A stretch of 32,488 nucleotides of DNA from an uncultured Desulfovibrio sp. (GCA_944324555.1 CALUWU010000104.1:1-32488); one strand, 5' to 3'; shown: positions 16,755 to 25,795, counted from the stretch's first letter. Program-made: numbers and translations. Notes: generated from the sequence alone by a model not told the origin.

Positions 16755-16812
16755 CGGGCGAAAGCCCGGAAAGGACACGACGCGCGGGGCGCGCCGACGG
16801 CCGCGCCCCGCG
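16755..16812 (-). terminator. Hairpins between asd and the aminotransferase gene
   Basis: Read on the minus strand, a perfect 11-bp GC-rich stem (16812-16802 with 16793-16783, eight-base loop) lies ten bases after the asd stop, followed by a five-bp stem (16768-16755). There is no long T run, so termination is uncertain; the hairpins may instead bound the asd mRNA. Confidence 0.5.
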
Positions 16813-16822
16813 ATGCTTCGGA

Positions 16823-17866
16823 CTACATGAAGACGTTGCGATCCCTTACGCCCAGCAGATCGCGACGAAGCAGCTCTTCCGCAATCTGCACGGCGTTCAG
16901 CGCCGCGCCCTTGCGGATATTGTCGGCCACGATCCAGAGGTTCAGGCCGTTCTCGATGCTTTCGTCGTCGCGGATGCGGCCGACAAAGGCCTCGTCCGTT
17001 CCGGCGGCGTACAGCGGCATGGGATAGAGCTTTTCACGGGGATTGTCGAAGACCTTCACGCCGGGCGCCTGCGAAAGCAGCACGCGGCAGTCCCGGGCGG
17101 TCAGTTTTCTCTCGGTTTCCACGTTCACCGATTCGGCGTGCCCGTAGAAAACGGGAACGCGGGCGCAGGTGGCGGTCACGCGCACCTTGTCGTCGCCCAG
17201 AATCTTCTTGGTTTCGTTCACCATCTTCATTTCTTCCTTGGTGTAGTCGTTCTCAAGGAAGACGTCGATATGCGGCAGGATGTTGAAGGCGATCTGGTAA
17301 GGATAGGTCTTGCATTCCGGATCGCGCAGGTTGAAGACGTCGCGGGTCTGGCGTTCCAGTTCCTCGATGCCCTTCTGCCCCGTGCCGGAAACGGCCTGAT
17401 AGGTGGAGACCACGATGCGCTTGATGCCCGCGGCGTCGTAGATGGGCTTGAGCGCCACGATCATCTGGATGGTGGAACAGTTCGGATTGGCAATGATGCC
17501 GTTGTGCTTTTCCAGCGCCTGCGGATTCACTTCGGGCACCACCAGCGGGCAGCGGTCGTCCATGCGCCAGGCGGCCGAATTGTCCACAACCACGCAGCCG
17601 GCGTGGGCCGCGTGGGGAGCGAACTGCAGCGACGCGCTGCCTCCGGCGGAAAAGATGGCGATATCGATGCCGTCGAAAACGTCTTCTTTCAGCTCCTGCA
17701 CCGTCAGCTCGCCGTCTCCGTACGGCACCTTGCTGCCGGCGGAACGCGCGGAGGCGAACGCCCGCACTTCCGTGGCCGGGAAATTGCGTTCATGCAGGGT
17801 CTTCAACATTTCGCGGCCCACGGCCCCGGTGGCGCCCACTACGGCGACGGTCAACGATTTGCTCAT
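16823..17866 (-). CDS. asd: Aspartate-semialdehyde dehydrogenase
   Basis: Reduces aspartyl phosphate to aspartate semialdehyde with NADPH, the branch point to lysine/diaminopimelate, threonine and methionine. The 347-residue protein begins with the dinucleotide-binding VAVVGATGAVGREM; the catalytic cysteine is C130 in NPNCSTIQ and the general-base histidine is H243 in YGHAESVNVE. Length and motifs match the bacterial peptidoglycan-type enzyme. The frame is open for 47 more codons upstream, but the ATG at 17866 has AGGAG eight bases before it and starts exactly at the conserved N-terminus. Divergent from pyrK; a TATACT at 17957-17952 on the minus strand is a possible -10 element without a clear -35. 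Confidence 0.95.
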   Translation of the reverse strand: MSKSLTVAVVGATGAVGREMLKTLHERNFPATEVRAFASARSAGSKVPYGDGELTVQELKEDVFDGIDIAIFSAGGSASLQFAPHAAHAGCVVVDNSAAWRMDDRCPLVVPEVNPQALEKHNGIIANPNCSTIQMIVALKPIYDAAGIKRIVVSTYQAVSGTGQKGIEELERQTRDVFNLRDPECKTYPYQIAFNILPHIDVFLENDYTKEEMKMVNETKKILGDDKVRVTATCARVPVFYGHAESVNVETERKLTARDCRVLLSQAPGVKVFDNPREKLYPMPLYAAGTDEAFVGRIRDDESIENGLNLWIVADNIRKGAALNAVQIAEELLRRDLLGVRDRNVFM

Positions 17867-18013
17867 GATTTCACTCCTGATCTTTGCGCGCCGGGACTGT
17901 GCCGGCGGAATGGCGCCGAGCCGCGGCGTGCCCGGCCTGACGCGGCACGCAAGTATATCCGGGCTTTCCCCAAAAGGGAAGGCGCAAAAATAACGCGCGC
18001 CGGGCATATTTTG

Positions 18014-18042
18014 TTGACCCTCGGGGAAAGTGTCTTTATACC
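18014..18042 (+). promoter_or_regulatory. Sigma-70-type promoter of pyrK, nearly leaderless
   Basis: TTGACC (18014-18019) and TATACC (18037-18042) have a 17-base spacer. The expected transcription start (about 18048-18051) falls at or within a few bases of the pyrK ATG at 18051, and no ribosome binding site precedes that ATG. The element lies in the 184-base divergent gap between asd and pyrK. Confidence 0.6.
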
Positions 18043-18050
18043 TCTGTATT

Positions 18051-18863
18051 ATGTCTACACCCCCCTCTTCTTCGCTGTTGACGGTTCTGGATCTTGTGCC
18101 GTTCGGTCAGACGGGCGGCGAATCCCGTTATTTCGCGCTGCGGATATCCAGACCCGACTGGGAAAACTGGCGTCCCGGCCAGTTCGTCATGCTGCGTCCC
18201 GTTTCCTTCGGGCTGGAAATGCCCTGGGCGCGGCCCTTCGGCATCTGCCACATGACCACCCGCCACATGATCTGCTTCTTCCAGGTTGTCGGACGCGGCA
18301 CGCGCCGCATGGCCGAACTCAAGGCGGGCGATCAGATTCGCGTCTGGGGGCCGCTGGGCAACGGTTTCGCCGTGGAGCCGGAAACCCCCACCCTCCTTCT
18401 GGCGGGCGGCATGGGCATCGTCCCCTTTGTCGGTTACGTGGCGCGGCACCCGAACCCGTGGAACGTCTCCATGCTCTTCGGGCATCGCGATCCCCTGAGC
18501 TGCTATCCGGTTGACAGCATCAACGAACACGTCACCCTCGACACGCTTCAGGAAACCGTGCCCGGCGATCTGGACAACTTCATCTACACCCTGCAGGAGC
18601 GCATCCGCGAATACGCCGAACAGAAAGGCCTGGTGCTGGCCTGCGGCCCCCTGCCCTTCCTGAAGACCGTGCGCTCCTTCGCGCTCCAGTACGGCGCGCG
18701 GACGCAGCTTTCGCTGGAAAACCGCATGGCCTGCGGCGTCGGCGCCTGCCTCGGCTGCGTTACGCGCACGACCGACGCATGGCCCGTGCCGGAAAAGCGC
18801 GAAGGGCTCGTCCAGGTCTGCAACCACGGCCCGGTCTTCTGGGCGGATCAAATCGAACTCTAG
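18051..18863 (+). CDS. pyrK: Dihydroorotate dehydrogenase B electron-transfer subunit PyrK
   Basis: The FAD/[2Fe-2S] subunit that passes electrons from dihydroorotate oxidation to NAD. In the 270-residue protein, the FAD domain shows RPFGIC, the NAD-binding domain begins LLLAGGMGIVPFVGY, and the C-terminal iron-sulfur loop has C228, C233, C236 and C257 in the PyrK spacing (MACGVGACLGC ... VCNHGPVF). It is encoded just before pyrD, as expected for the heterotetrameric type 1B enzyme. A GTG seven codons upstream (18030) is an alternative start with a poor GGGGAAA ribosome site, but it would lie between the predicted -35 and -10 elements, so the ATG at 18051 is preferred. Confidence 0.92.
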   Translation: MSTPPSSSLLTVLDLVPFGQTGGESRYFALRISRPDWENWRPGQFVMLRPVSFGLEMPWARPFGICHMTTRHMICFFQVVGRGTRRMAELKAGDQIRVWGPLGNGFAVEPETPTLLLAGGMGIVPFVGYVARHPNPWNVSMLFGHRDPLSCYPVDSINEHVTLDTLQETVPGDLDNFIYTLQERIREYAEQKGLVLACGPLPFLKTVRSFALQYGARTQLSLENRMACGVGACLGCVTRTTDAWPVPEKREGLVQVCNHGPVFWADQIEL

Positions 18864-19013
18864 GCCCCGCCCCGCTCGCGGACAGACGCCGCGCGGCCCG
18901 GCCGCCGCGCCATTCCCCGCGCCCGGGGCGGATGCGGAATACCGCATTGCTCATGCGGATTCGCCGCAAACTTCCGGCCCGACGCCCCACACCTCTTGCT
19001 TCCAGGAAACGTC

Positions 19014-19955
19014 ATGAGTTCTTCGATGGATTTGTCGGTTGTTCTTGCCGGCCCCACCCATACCCTGCGCCTCAAGAATCCGGTCATGACGGCGTCGGGC
19101 ACCTTCGGCTACGGCGCGGAATTCGCCCCCTACGGCGATCTGACCAGGCTCGGCGGCATTGTCGTCAAGGGACTCTCCCTCCTGCCCCGCGAAGGCAACC
19201 CCTGCCCCCGCATTGCGGAAACCACGGGCGGCATGCTGAACGCCGTCGGCCTGCAAAACGACGGCGTGGAAACCTTCTGCAAGCGCAAGCTGCCGCAGCT
19301 GCCCTGGCGGGAACTCCCCGTCGTGGCCAATCTCTACGCCACCTCGCCGGAGGAATTCGGCGAACTGGCCGCCCGCCTCGACGCCGAGGAAGGCGTCGCG
19401 GCGCTGGAGGTCAACGTCTCCTGCCCCAACGTCAAGGAAGGCGGCGTCCTGTTCGGGCAGGACCCCGATCTTGCGGCGGCCGTCACGCGCGCCGTCCGCG
19501 ACGCCGCGCCCAACAAGCCCGTCATCGTCAAGCTTTCGCCCAATGTCACCGACATTGCCGCCATGGCGCGGGCCGTTGAAGGCGCCGGGGCGGACATGAT
19601 TTCCTGCATCAACACCCTGGCCGGCATGGCCGTGGACGTGGCCACCCGGCGCCCGCGTCTCGCCAACGTCATCGGCGGGCTCTCCGGCCCGGCCATCAAG
19701 CCCGTGGCCCTGCGCTGCGTCTGGCAGACGGCCCGCGCCGTCTCCATTCCCGTCATCGGCATCGGCGGCATCGTCTGCGCCGAGGACGTGCTGGAATTCA
19801 TCCTTGCGGGCGCTCACGCCGTGCAGATCGGCACCGGCAACTTCCTGCGCCCGGACTGCGCCTTCGATATCGTCAGCGAACTGCCCGCCGCCTGCGCCCG
19901 TCTCGGGGTCTCCAGCCTGGAGGAGCTGCGCGGTTCCCTGCGCCTGAAGGATTAG
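19014..19955 (+). CDS. pyrD: Dihydroorotate dehydrogenase B catalytic subunit PyrD
   Basis: Oxidises dihydroorotate to orotate, the fourth step of pyrimidine synthesis, in the cytoplasm with PyrK. In the 313-residue TIM barrel, C137 in [13 protein letters not shown] is the catalytic base that marks class 1 enzymes (class 2 uses serine). [32 protein letters not shown] and IGIGGI are the FMN and substrate loops. The ATG at 19014 has AGGAA six bases upstream; a TTG six codons earlier is less likely. It lies 150 bases after pyrK with no clear promoter or terminator between, so they are probably cotranscribed. Confidence 0.95.
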   Translation: MSSSMDLSVVLAGPTHTLRLKNPVMTASGTFGYGAEFAPYGDLTRLGGIVVKGLSLLPREGNPCPRIAETTGGMLNAVGLQNDGVETFCKRKLPQLPWRELPVVANLYATSPEEFGELAARLDAEEGVAALEVNVSCPNVKEGGVLFGQDPDLAAAVTRAVRDAAPNKPVIVKLSPNVTDIAAMARAVEGAGADMISCINTLAGMAVDVATRRPRLANVIGGLSGPAIKPVALRCVWQTARAVSIPVIGIGGIVCAEDVLEFILAGAHAVQIGTGNFLRPDCAFDIVSELPAACARLGVSSLEELRGSLRLKD

Positions 19956-19962
19956 ACCGCAC

Positions 19963-21138
19963 ATGAACGACAGACGCAATGCCGCTGTCCCCGCGACTGC
20001 CGACGCCGTGCGTATCGCGGCTGTTCGCGACGAACGCGCCCTGAACAGCTTCGTGACCCTGCCCTGGAGCATCCATGCGCGGAATCCTCTCTGGGTTCCG
20101 CCTCTCCGCTCTCAGGACAAGGCCCTGCTCTCGCCCGGCAGACATCCCTTCTGGAACGCCGCCCGGCGCGAGCTCTTTCTCGCAATGCGCGGCAATGAGA
20201 TTGTCGGACGCGTTGCGGCCATTGTGGACGACAACCACAATGCCTACGCCCGCGAGCGCTGTGGCGTCTTCGGCTTCTTTGAATGCCGCAACGATCGCCC
20301 CGCCGCGCACGCGCTCTTCGCCGCCGCGCGGGACTGGCTCGCCGACCAGGGCATGGCCTTCATGCGCGGCCCCATAAACCCCTCGACCAACTATACCTGC
20401 GGCATGCTGGTGGACGGCTTCGAGCATCCGCCCGCCATCATGATGCCGTGGAATCCTCCCTATTACGCCGAACTCGCGGAAAGCTGGCACCTGCGAAAGG
20501 AACAGGATCTGTTCGCCTATCTCATAGAAAGGGAAACCCTCAATCTGCCCGAATGGCTGCGGGACGAAGTGAACAGGATCAAGGCCGAAGGCCGCTTCAC
20601 GCGCCGCAGTTCCAGCCGGGCGACGCTGGCCGAGGATATCCGCATCATGCTGGATCTCTATCGCGAATCCTGGGCCCAGAACTGGGGATTCACGCCCCTT
20701 TCCCCGGCCGAGGCGGACGAGCTCGTCAGCGAACTGAAAACCTATCTCCAGCCCGACTTTTTCGTGCTCTTCTTCCACAAGGGCATCCCGGCGGCGGGCA
20801 TGGTGGCCCTGCCCGACTTCAACCCGCTGCTCAAGCGCCTTGACGGAAGCATAGGCCTTACCGCGCCCTGGCACTTCTGGAAGGCGCGCAAGGAAATGCG
20901 CGGCAGTTATCGCATCATCCTGTTCGGCATCAAGCCGGAGTTCCGCCTCATGGGCCTGCCCCTGCTGCTGCTGGACTACATGCTGGAACAGGCCGCGGCG
21001 CACCCGGACTTCAAGCGCGTCGAGGGCTCCTGGGTGCTGGAAGACAACGCGGCCATAGACGATCTGATCGAAGACTTCTCGGGCCGCATTACCAAGCGTT
21101 ACCGCCTTTATCGCCGCGATATCGCGGCGCGGGCCTGA
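19963..21138 (+). CDS. YghO-like GNAT-fold N-acyltransferase
   Basis: A 391-residue protein resembling the uncharacterised E. coli YghO family: two GNAT-like halves, with NEIVGRVAAIVDDNHN and GFFECRND in the first, and GPINPSTNYTCGMLVDGF plus MMPWNPPYYAE in the middle, followed by a second acyltransferase-like half ending EGSWVLEDNAAI. The family assignment is from remembered motif resemblance. The bacterial ceramide synthase of Caulobacter is a GNAT-type acyl-CoA N-acyltransferase of similar architecture, and that pathway also uses an NAD-dependent epimerase-like ceramide reductase; an SDR epimerase is the next gene here. That link is inference, since no serine palmitoyltransferase gene is in the window. 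It starts eight bases after pyrD and is probably in its transcript. Confidence 0.7.
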   Translation: MNDRRNAAVPATADAVRIAAVRDERALNSFVTLPWSIHARNPLWVPPLRSQDKALLSPGRHPFWNAARRELFLAMRGNEIVGRVAAIVDDNHNAYARERCGVFGFFECRNDRPAAHALFAAARDWLADQGMAFMRGPINPSTNYTCGMLVDGFEHPPAIMMPWNPPYYAELAESWHLRKEQDLFAYLIERETLNLPEWLRDEVNRIKAEGRFTRRSSSRATLAEDIRIMLDLYRESWAQNWGFTPLSPAEADELVSELKTYLQPDFFVLFFHKGIPAAGMVALPDFNPLLKRLDGSIGLTAPWHFWKARKEMRGSYRIILFGIKPEFRLMGLPLLLLDYMLEQAAAHPDFKRVEGSWVLEDNAAIDDLIEDFSGRITKRYRLYRRDIAARA

Positions 21139-21158
21139 CGCGGACAAGGAGTCGGCCC

Positions 21159-22259
21159 ATGACGACGACCTTTCTTCCCGAGGAACTGCTGGAAAGTCTT
21201 TGCAGACGCATGACCCACCTTCAGGGCGCATCCATTCTCGTCACCGGCGGCACCGGCTTTATCGGGCGGCATCTGACGCCCCTGCTGGTGCGGGCGGGCG
21301 CCCGCGTTGCCTGCTTTGTCCGCCCCTCTTCCGATACAAGCCGCCTGCCTCCCGGCGTGGAGTGCATCCGGGGCGACCTCATGAACGGCTACGGCCTCGC
21401 GCAGGCCATGAAGGGCCGCGACATCGTCGTCCATCTGGCGGCGGTGCTGTTCAGCGGCGACTGGCAGGATTATCTGCGCGGCAACGCCGGGGCCGCCGAG
21501 GCTCTGGCGGAAGCCTGGCGCCTGCTGGACAAGGCCGGCAGCGCGCCTAGGCGGCTGATCTTCGTCTCCAGCCTTTCCGCAAGCGGCCCGAGCGCCCTCG
21601 CGCCGGGCAAGACGGACGCCGACGCCGAAGACGGGCGGGATCGCCCGGTCTCCGCCTACGGCTGGTCCAAGCTCTTCGCCGAGCATATCCTTTACCGGGC
21701 CGCCGGTTCGCGTCTGGTCGTGCTGCGCCCCCCCATCGTCTACGGCAGCGGCGATCGGGGTCTTCTTCCTCTTTTCAAAAGCATTTCCAGAGGTCTGGCC
21801 GTGCTTCCGGGACGCAACCGCGCCTTCCCCGTCTCCGCCGTTCATGCGGTCGACGCGGCGCAGGCTGTCATGCTCTGCTGCCTCCCGCAGGCCTGCGGCT
21901 GGTACCACCTCAACGACGGGCACGTGTACTCCATCGAACAGTTCTGCCGCGCCATGGGCAAGGCTCTCGGCAACGACAATCTGCGTATCGTCGCCGTCCC
22001 TCTCTGGGCGGCCGGCCTTAGCGCCAGACTGTGCGGCGCGGGCGCGCGTCTGCTCGCGGCCGTTTACGGCTTGCGCGGCGTAAAGCGCCCCGGCGTGCCC
22101 AAATGGAATGACGACAAGTTTCGCGAAGCCCGCCAGAACGGCTGGTTGTGCGACGACAGCCGCATCAAGGGAGAACTGGAGTTCTTCCCGGTAGTTGGCG
22201 AGCTGTCCGTCGGCATGGATGAAGCCGTCAAGGGCTATCGCGCCGAGGGTCTTTTATGA
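21159..22259 (+). CDS. Extended SDR: NAD(P)-dependent epimerase/dehydratase/reductase
   Basis: A 366-residue extended short-chain dehydrogenase. The nucleotide-binding loop TGGTGFIGRHL has glycines at 30, 33 and 36; the catalytic pair is Y167 and K171 (SAYGWSK) with the upstream serine in FVSSLSASG. VLRPPIVYGSGDRG is the usual substrate-side motif. It could act on a nucleotide sugar, a 3-keto lipid or a flavonoid-like substrate; sequence does not decide. The C-terminal 100 residues include a hydrophobic stretch (about 280-310: VPLWAAGLSARLCGAGARLLAAVYG), which hints at membrane association and a lipid-like substrate. The ATG at 21159 has AAGGAG eight bases upstream. It ends overlapping the ABC-F start by four bases. 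Confidence 0.8.
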   Translation: MTTTFLPEELLESLCRRMTHLQGASILVTGGTGFIGRHLTPLLVRAGARVACFVRPSSDTSRLPPGVECIRGDLMNGYGLAQAMKGRDIVVHLAAVLFSGDWQDYLRGNAGAAEALAEAWRLLDKAGSAPRRLIFVSSLSASGPSALAPGKTDADAEDGRDRPVSAYGWSKLFAEHILYRAAGSRLVVLRPPIVYGSGDRGLLPLFKSISRGLAVLPGRNRAFPVSAVHAVDAAQAVMLCCLPQACGWYHLNDGHVYSIEQFCRAMGKALGNDNLRIVAVPLWAAGLSARLCGAGARLLAAVYGLRGVKRPGVPKWNDDKFREARQNGWLCDDSRIKGELEFFPVVGELSVGMDEAVKGYRAEGLL

Positions 22260-24244
22260 AAATAACGATTCAGGAGCTCTCCAAATCGTTTGGCGGGCGC
22301 GATATCTTCAACAATTTTTCCCTGGAGGTCGATTCCGGCGTCCGGCTCTGCGTCTGCGGCCCCAACGGCACGGGCAAGTCCACGCTGCTGCGTCTGCTGG
22401 CCGGCGTCGAACCTGCGGACGGCGGGCGCGTCATCCTGCCCCGAGGCTGCCGCCTCGGCTATGTGGAACAGGAACTTTCCGAAGAAGCCCTGCAAACGCC
22501 CCTGCTTACCTACGTGCTGGACGTGCTGCACGACTGGAGCGACTTCTGGGCCCAATGGGAAGAAGCCGCCGCTTCCGGCGATCAGACCCGGCTCGGGCAG
22601 CTCATGCAGCGGCAGGGCGAGCTGGAAAGCTCCTACGGCTACAACCCGGAACACCGCGCCAAGGCCGTGCTTTCCGGTCTGGGCTTTGCGGAAAACAAAT
22701 GGTACCGCAAGCTCGGCGAACTCTCCGGGGGCTGGCGCGAACGCGCCAAGCTCGCCCGCGTGCTTACCGCCGGGGCCGACGTGCTCCTGCTGGACGAACC
22801 CACCAACCACCTCGACGTGGAAGCCGTGGAATGGCTGGAATCCTTCCTGCTCGACTTCAAGGGCGCTCTCGTCTTTGTGGCCCACGACCGCGTTTTCATG
22901 GATACCGTGGGCACGCACGTCCTTTATCTGGGCCTTTCCCGCCCCATCTTCCGCAAGGCCACCTACAGCCAGTTTCTGGACCTTCAGGAAGAATACAACG
23001 CCCAGAGAGAACGGGAAGCCAGGGCCATACAGGACGAGCTGAACCGCAAGATGGCCTTCGTGGAACGCTTCCGCGCCAAGGCCACCAAGGCAAGGCAGGC
23101 CGGTTCCCGGCAGAAGATGGCCAAAAAGCTGGAAAAGGAGCTGGAAGACTACCGGCCCGAACCAAAGCGCAAGGAACTGAATTTCACCTGGCCGGAAGCC
23201 CCGCACTCGGAAAAGGTCGTCCTCGCCGCCGCCGATCTGGCCTTCCACTTCCCCGACGGAAAGACCATGTGGCCGCCCCTGACCTTCACCATCTACAGGG
23301 GGCAGCGAACGGCCCTGGTCGGGCACAACGGCTGCGGCAAGTCCACCCTGCTCAAGCTGCTGGCCGGCACGCTGGAACGCTGCGGCGGCAACATTGTTAC
23401 CGGCTCTCAGGTGCGGATGGGCTACTACACCCAGCATCAGATGGACACCCTGCGCCCGGATACCACCGTGCTGGGGGAAATCCGCCGTCTCTCCGATCCG
23501 CGCACGACGGAAGAGGAGCTGATGAGCGTGCTCGGCCTCTTCCTGCTCGGGCAGGAATACTTTGATCGGCAGGTTTCCAAACTGTCGGGCGGCGAAAAGG
23601 CCCGCCTTGTGCTTGCGAGCCTCTTCCTCAAGCGCTGCAACTTCCTGCTGCTGGACGAACCGACCAACCATCTGGATCTCGAAAGCCGTGAAGCCCTGGC
23701 CGCCGCGCTGGAAAAATTCGACGGCGCCCTGCTCATGGTGGCGCACGACCGCTGGCTGCTCTCGCAGGTCGGCGCCGAAGCCTGGGCCCTGAACGCCGAC
23801 GGCATTACCGTCTACCCCGACTTCCGCAGCTACGACGAAGCCCGGCGGGAAGCTCAGGAAAAGGAAACCGGCGTCCGCAACGGCGCGCCCCGCCCCGACG
23901 CCGACGCCCAGAAAACGGGCGGAGGACTCTCGCGCGAGGAACAGAAGCGCATCAAGCGCGAACAGGCGGAACGGCGCAACGCACTGTACAAGGAACTGAA
24001 ACCCTTGCAGCAACGCTACGCCGCTCTTGAAAAGGATCTTGAAAAGACCATGACCGAACAGGCCGACGTGGAACAGCAGCTGGCGGACCCCGCCGTCTAT
24101 GCCGACGGCGCCCGCTCCACGGAACTGCTCAAGTCCTTTTCCGCATTGCGCGACGCCTGCGAACGCATTATGGAAGACATGGCGGCGCTGGAAGAACAGA
24201 TAGCCGCCATCGAAGCCAAACGAGCGGATTGTGCAGGAGAGTGA
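22256..24244 (+). CDS. ABC-F family ATPase (Uup/YheS-like)
   Basis: A 662-residue soluble ATPase with two ABC domains and no membrane segments, acting on ribosomes or on nucleic acid rather than in transport. The first Walker A is GPNGTGKS at 35-42, with signature LSGGW (156-160) and LLLDEPTNHLD at about 177-187. The linker is a charged helix with the ABC-F interdomain pattern (RFRAKATKARQAGSRQK). The second domain has GHNGCGKS, LSGGEKARLVLASL and LLLDEPTNHLD. The C-terminus (about 570-660) is a coiled coil, as in Uup and YheS. All catalytic elements are intact, so it should hydrolyse ATP. Overlaps the epimerase gene (ATGA) and precedes a Nudix gene by one base, a tight operon. Which ABC-F subgroup is uncertain. 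Confidence 0.92.
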   Translation: MKITIQELSKSFGGRDIFNNFSLEVDSGVRLCVCGPNGTGKSTLLRLLAGVEPADGGRVILPRGCRLGYVEQELSEEALQTPLLTYVLDVLHDWSDFWAQWEEAAASGDQTRLGQLMQRQGELESSYGYNPEHRAKAVLSGLGFAENKWYRKLGELSGGWRERAKLARVLTAGADVLLLDEPTNHLDVEAVEWLESFLLDFKGALVFVAHDRVFMDTVGTHVLYLGLSRPIFRKATYSQFLDLQEEYNAQREREARAIQDELNRKMAFVERFRAKATKARQAGSRQKMAKKLEKELEDYRPEPKRKELNFTWPEAPHSEKVVLAAADLAFHFPDGKTMWPPLTFTIYRGQRTALVGHNGCGKSTLLKLLAGTLERCGGNIVTGSQVRMGYYTQHQMDTLRPDTTVLGEIRRLSDPRTTEEELMSVLGLFLLGQEYFDRQVSKLSGGEKARLVLASLFLKRCNFLLLDEPTNHLDLESREALAAALEKFDGALLMVAHDRWLLSQVGAEAWALNADGITVYPDFRSYDEARREAQEKETGVRNGAPRPDADAQKTGGGLSREEQKRIKREQAERRNALYKELKPLQQRYAALEKDLEKTMTEQADVEQQLADPAVYADGARSTELLKSFSALRDACERIMEDMAALEEQIAAIEAKRADCAGE

Positions 24245-24245
24245 T

Positions 24246-24659
24246 ATGAAGAATATCGACGTGGCCGTCGGCCTGATCTGGCGCAAGGGGCGCGTTCTCG
24301 CGGCCCAGCGCCCCGAAGGCAAGGCCCACGAAGGTTACTGGGAATTTCCCGGCGGCAAGCTGGAACAGGGCGAAAGCCCCAGGGAGGCCCTTGCCCGCGA
24401 ACTGGCCGAAGAGCTGGGCATCGGCGTTCGCGCCTGCCAGTTCTGGAAAGGCGCCAGTCACGTCTATGACGACTACGGGCTCGAAGTCCGGTTGCACTTC
24501 TTCCATGTGACGGCCTTTGCCGGCGAGCCCTGCGCCCGCGAAGGGCAGAACATGCGCTGGGTCACGCCCTCCGAGGCCGCCGAGCTGCCCCTGCTGCCCG
24601 CCGATATCGAGCTTGTCGCCTCCCTTCCCCCCAACGGCCCGCTGGAGGAAACAGCGTGA
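24246..24659 (+). CDS. mutT: Nudix hydrolase, MutT-like
   Basis: A 137-residue enzyme predicted to remove oxidised dGTP or a related nucleotide. The complete Nudix box is present: GGKLEQGESPREALARELAEELGI fits G-x5-E-x7-REUXEEXGU, and the preceding YWEFPGG and the WVTPSEAAELPLLPAD tail are typical of MutT (8-oxo-dGTPase). MutT and other small Nudix enzymes are hard to separate by sequence alone. The ATG at 24246 has AGGAG six bases upstream, inside the end of the ABC-F gene. It overlaps the next gene by four bases (GTGA). Confidence 0.85.
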   Translation: MKNIDVAVGLIWRKGRVLAAQRPEGKAHEGYWEFPGGKLEQGESPREALARELAEELGIGVRACQFWKGASHVYDDYGLEVRLHFFHVTAFAGEPCAREGQNMRWVTPSEAAELPLLPADIELVASLPPNGPLEETA

Positions 24660-25732
24660 ATCCCGATACCTGCGCCCGCCGCCGCGAAAAACTGAGAGCC
24701 GCCGTCCGGCGTCGCGGTCTCGACGCGCTGCTCGTCAGCGCCGCCCCGAACCGCTACTACCTCTCCGGCTTTGAACTCCACGATCCGCAATTCAATGAAA
24801 GCGCCGGCCGGCTTGTCGTCTGCGCCGACGGCCGCGACTGGCTCGCCACGGACGCCCGCTATACCGACGCCGCGGCCCGCATCTGGGACGAGGATCGCAT
24901 CTTTATCTACAAGGGCGACGGCGTTGCCGATCTCGCTCGTCTGTTGCGTTCCTGCGGTCTGCGCGTCGGTTTTGAGGCCGACAGCGTCAGCCACGGCTTC
25001 GTCCGCGCCCTGCGCCGCGCCGCGCCCGGCCTCGGCCTCGAAGCCGCCGACGGACTGGTGGAAGAGCTGCGCGTCGTCAAGGACAGCGAAGAAATCGCCG
25101 CCCTGCAAGCCTCCTTCCGCCTCAACCACGCTCTGCTTGACCGGGCGCGCGACTTCCTCCTCCCCGGACGCAGCGAGCAGGAAATCAGCTGGGATATCGA
25201 ACGCTATTTCCGCGAAAACGGCGCCTCCGAACTGGCCTTTGCCAATATCGTCGCCACAGGCCCCAACGCCGCGCTGCCGCACGCCGTCCCCGGGACGGAT
25301 CGCCTCGGCGAAAACGGCCTTGTCCTGCTCGACATCGGCTGCCGCGTGCAGGACTACTGCTCCGATCAGACCCGCACCCTCTGGGTCGGCGACGCTCCGA
25401 CGGAGGAATTTCAACGCGCCCTGGATCTCGTTCAGAAAGCGCAAAAGGCCGCCATTGCGGTTCTGCGCCCGGGCCTGCCCATGCGCGACGCCTACGCGGC
25501 GGCCCGTCGCGTCTTTGAAGACGCCGGCGTGGAAAAGCGCTTTACCCACGGCCTCGGGCACGGCGTCGGCCTCGAAACCCACGAAGCCCCCAGCCTGAAC
25601 CCGCGTCGCGCCGATCTCCTCCGGGCCGGCATGGTCGTCACCGTGGAGCCGGGTCTTTACTATCCGCAATGGGGCGGGGTTCGCTGGGAGCACACGGCCC
25701 TTATCACCGAAGACGGCGCAACGCTGTTCTGA
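24656..25732 (+). CDS. M24-family Xaa-Pro aminopeptidase/dipeptidase
   Basis: A 358-residue metallopeptidase that removes N-terminal residues next to proline or splits Xaa-Pro dipeptides in the cytoplasm. The pita-bread metal ligands are all present: D226 (LLDIGC), D237 (CSDQTRT), H302 (GLGHGVGLETHE), E331 (VTVEPGLYY) and E345 (VRWEHTALIT). In the last motif the usual R-x-E-D reads R-W-E-H, a conservative departure that keeps the ligand. The N-terminal creatinase-like domain (about 1-135) contains PNRYYLSGF. The start is GTG at 24656, overlapping mutT. It is the last gene before a 20-bp hairpin. Confidence 0.9.
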   Translation: MNPDTCARRREKLRAAVRRRGLDALLVSAAPNRYYLSGFELHDPQFNESAGRLVVCADGRDWLATDARYTDAAARIWDEDRIFIYKGDGVADLARLLRSCGLRVGFEADSVSHGFVRALRRAAPGLGLEAADGLVEELRVVKDSEEIAALQASFRLNHALLDRARDFLLPGRSEQEISWDIERYFRENGASELAFANIVATGPNAALPHAVPGTDRLGENGLVLLDIGCRVQDYCSDQTRTLWVGDAPTEEFQRALDLVQKAQKAAIAVLRPGLPMRDAYAAARRVFEDAGVEKRFTHGLGHGVGLETHEAPSLNPRRADLLRAGMVVTVEPGLYYPQWGGVRWEHTALITEDGATLF

Positions 25733-25750
25733 CCGTCTTTCTATATCAAG

Positions 25751-25795
25751 AAACATTGGGGAAAGGCCCTCGCGAAGGGCCTTTCCCCAATGTTT
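25751..25795 (+). terminator. Terminator of the pyr-to-aminopeptidase gene run
   Basis: A perfect 20-bp stem (25751-25770 with 25776-25795) with a five-base loop starts 18 bases after the aminopeptidase stop. It is symmetrical and flanked by AAA and TTT, so it could work in both directions, although only three T follow on the plus strand. The rest of 25733-25896 holds a second, 8-bp hairpin (25803-25824) and a TATAAC at 25860-25865 without a good -35. Confidence 0.75.

Noticed and set aside
16502-18514. A 670-codon plus-strand frame antisense to the aminotransferase and asd genes
   Set aside because: Antisense to genes with intact active sites; composition is typical of shadow frames.
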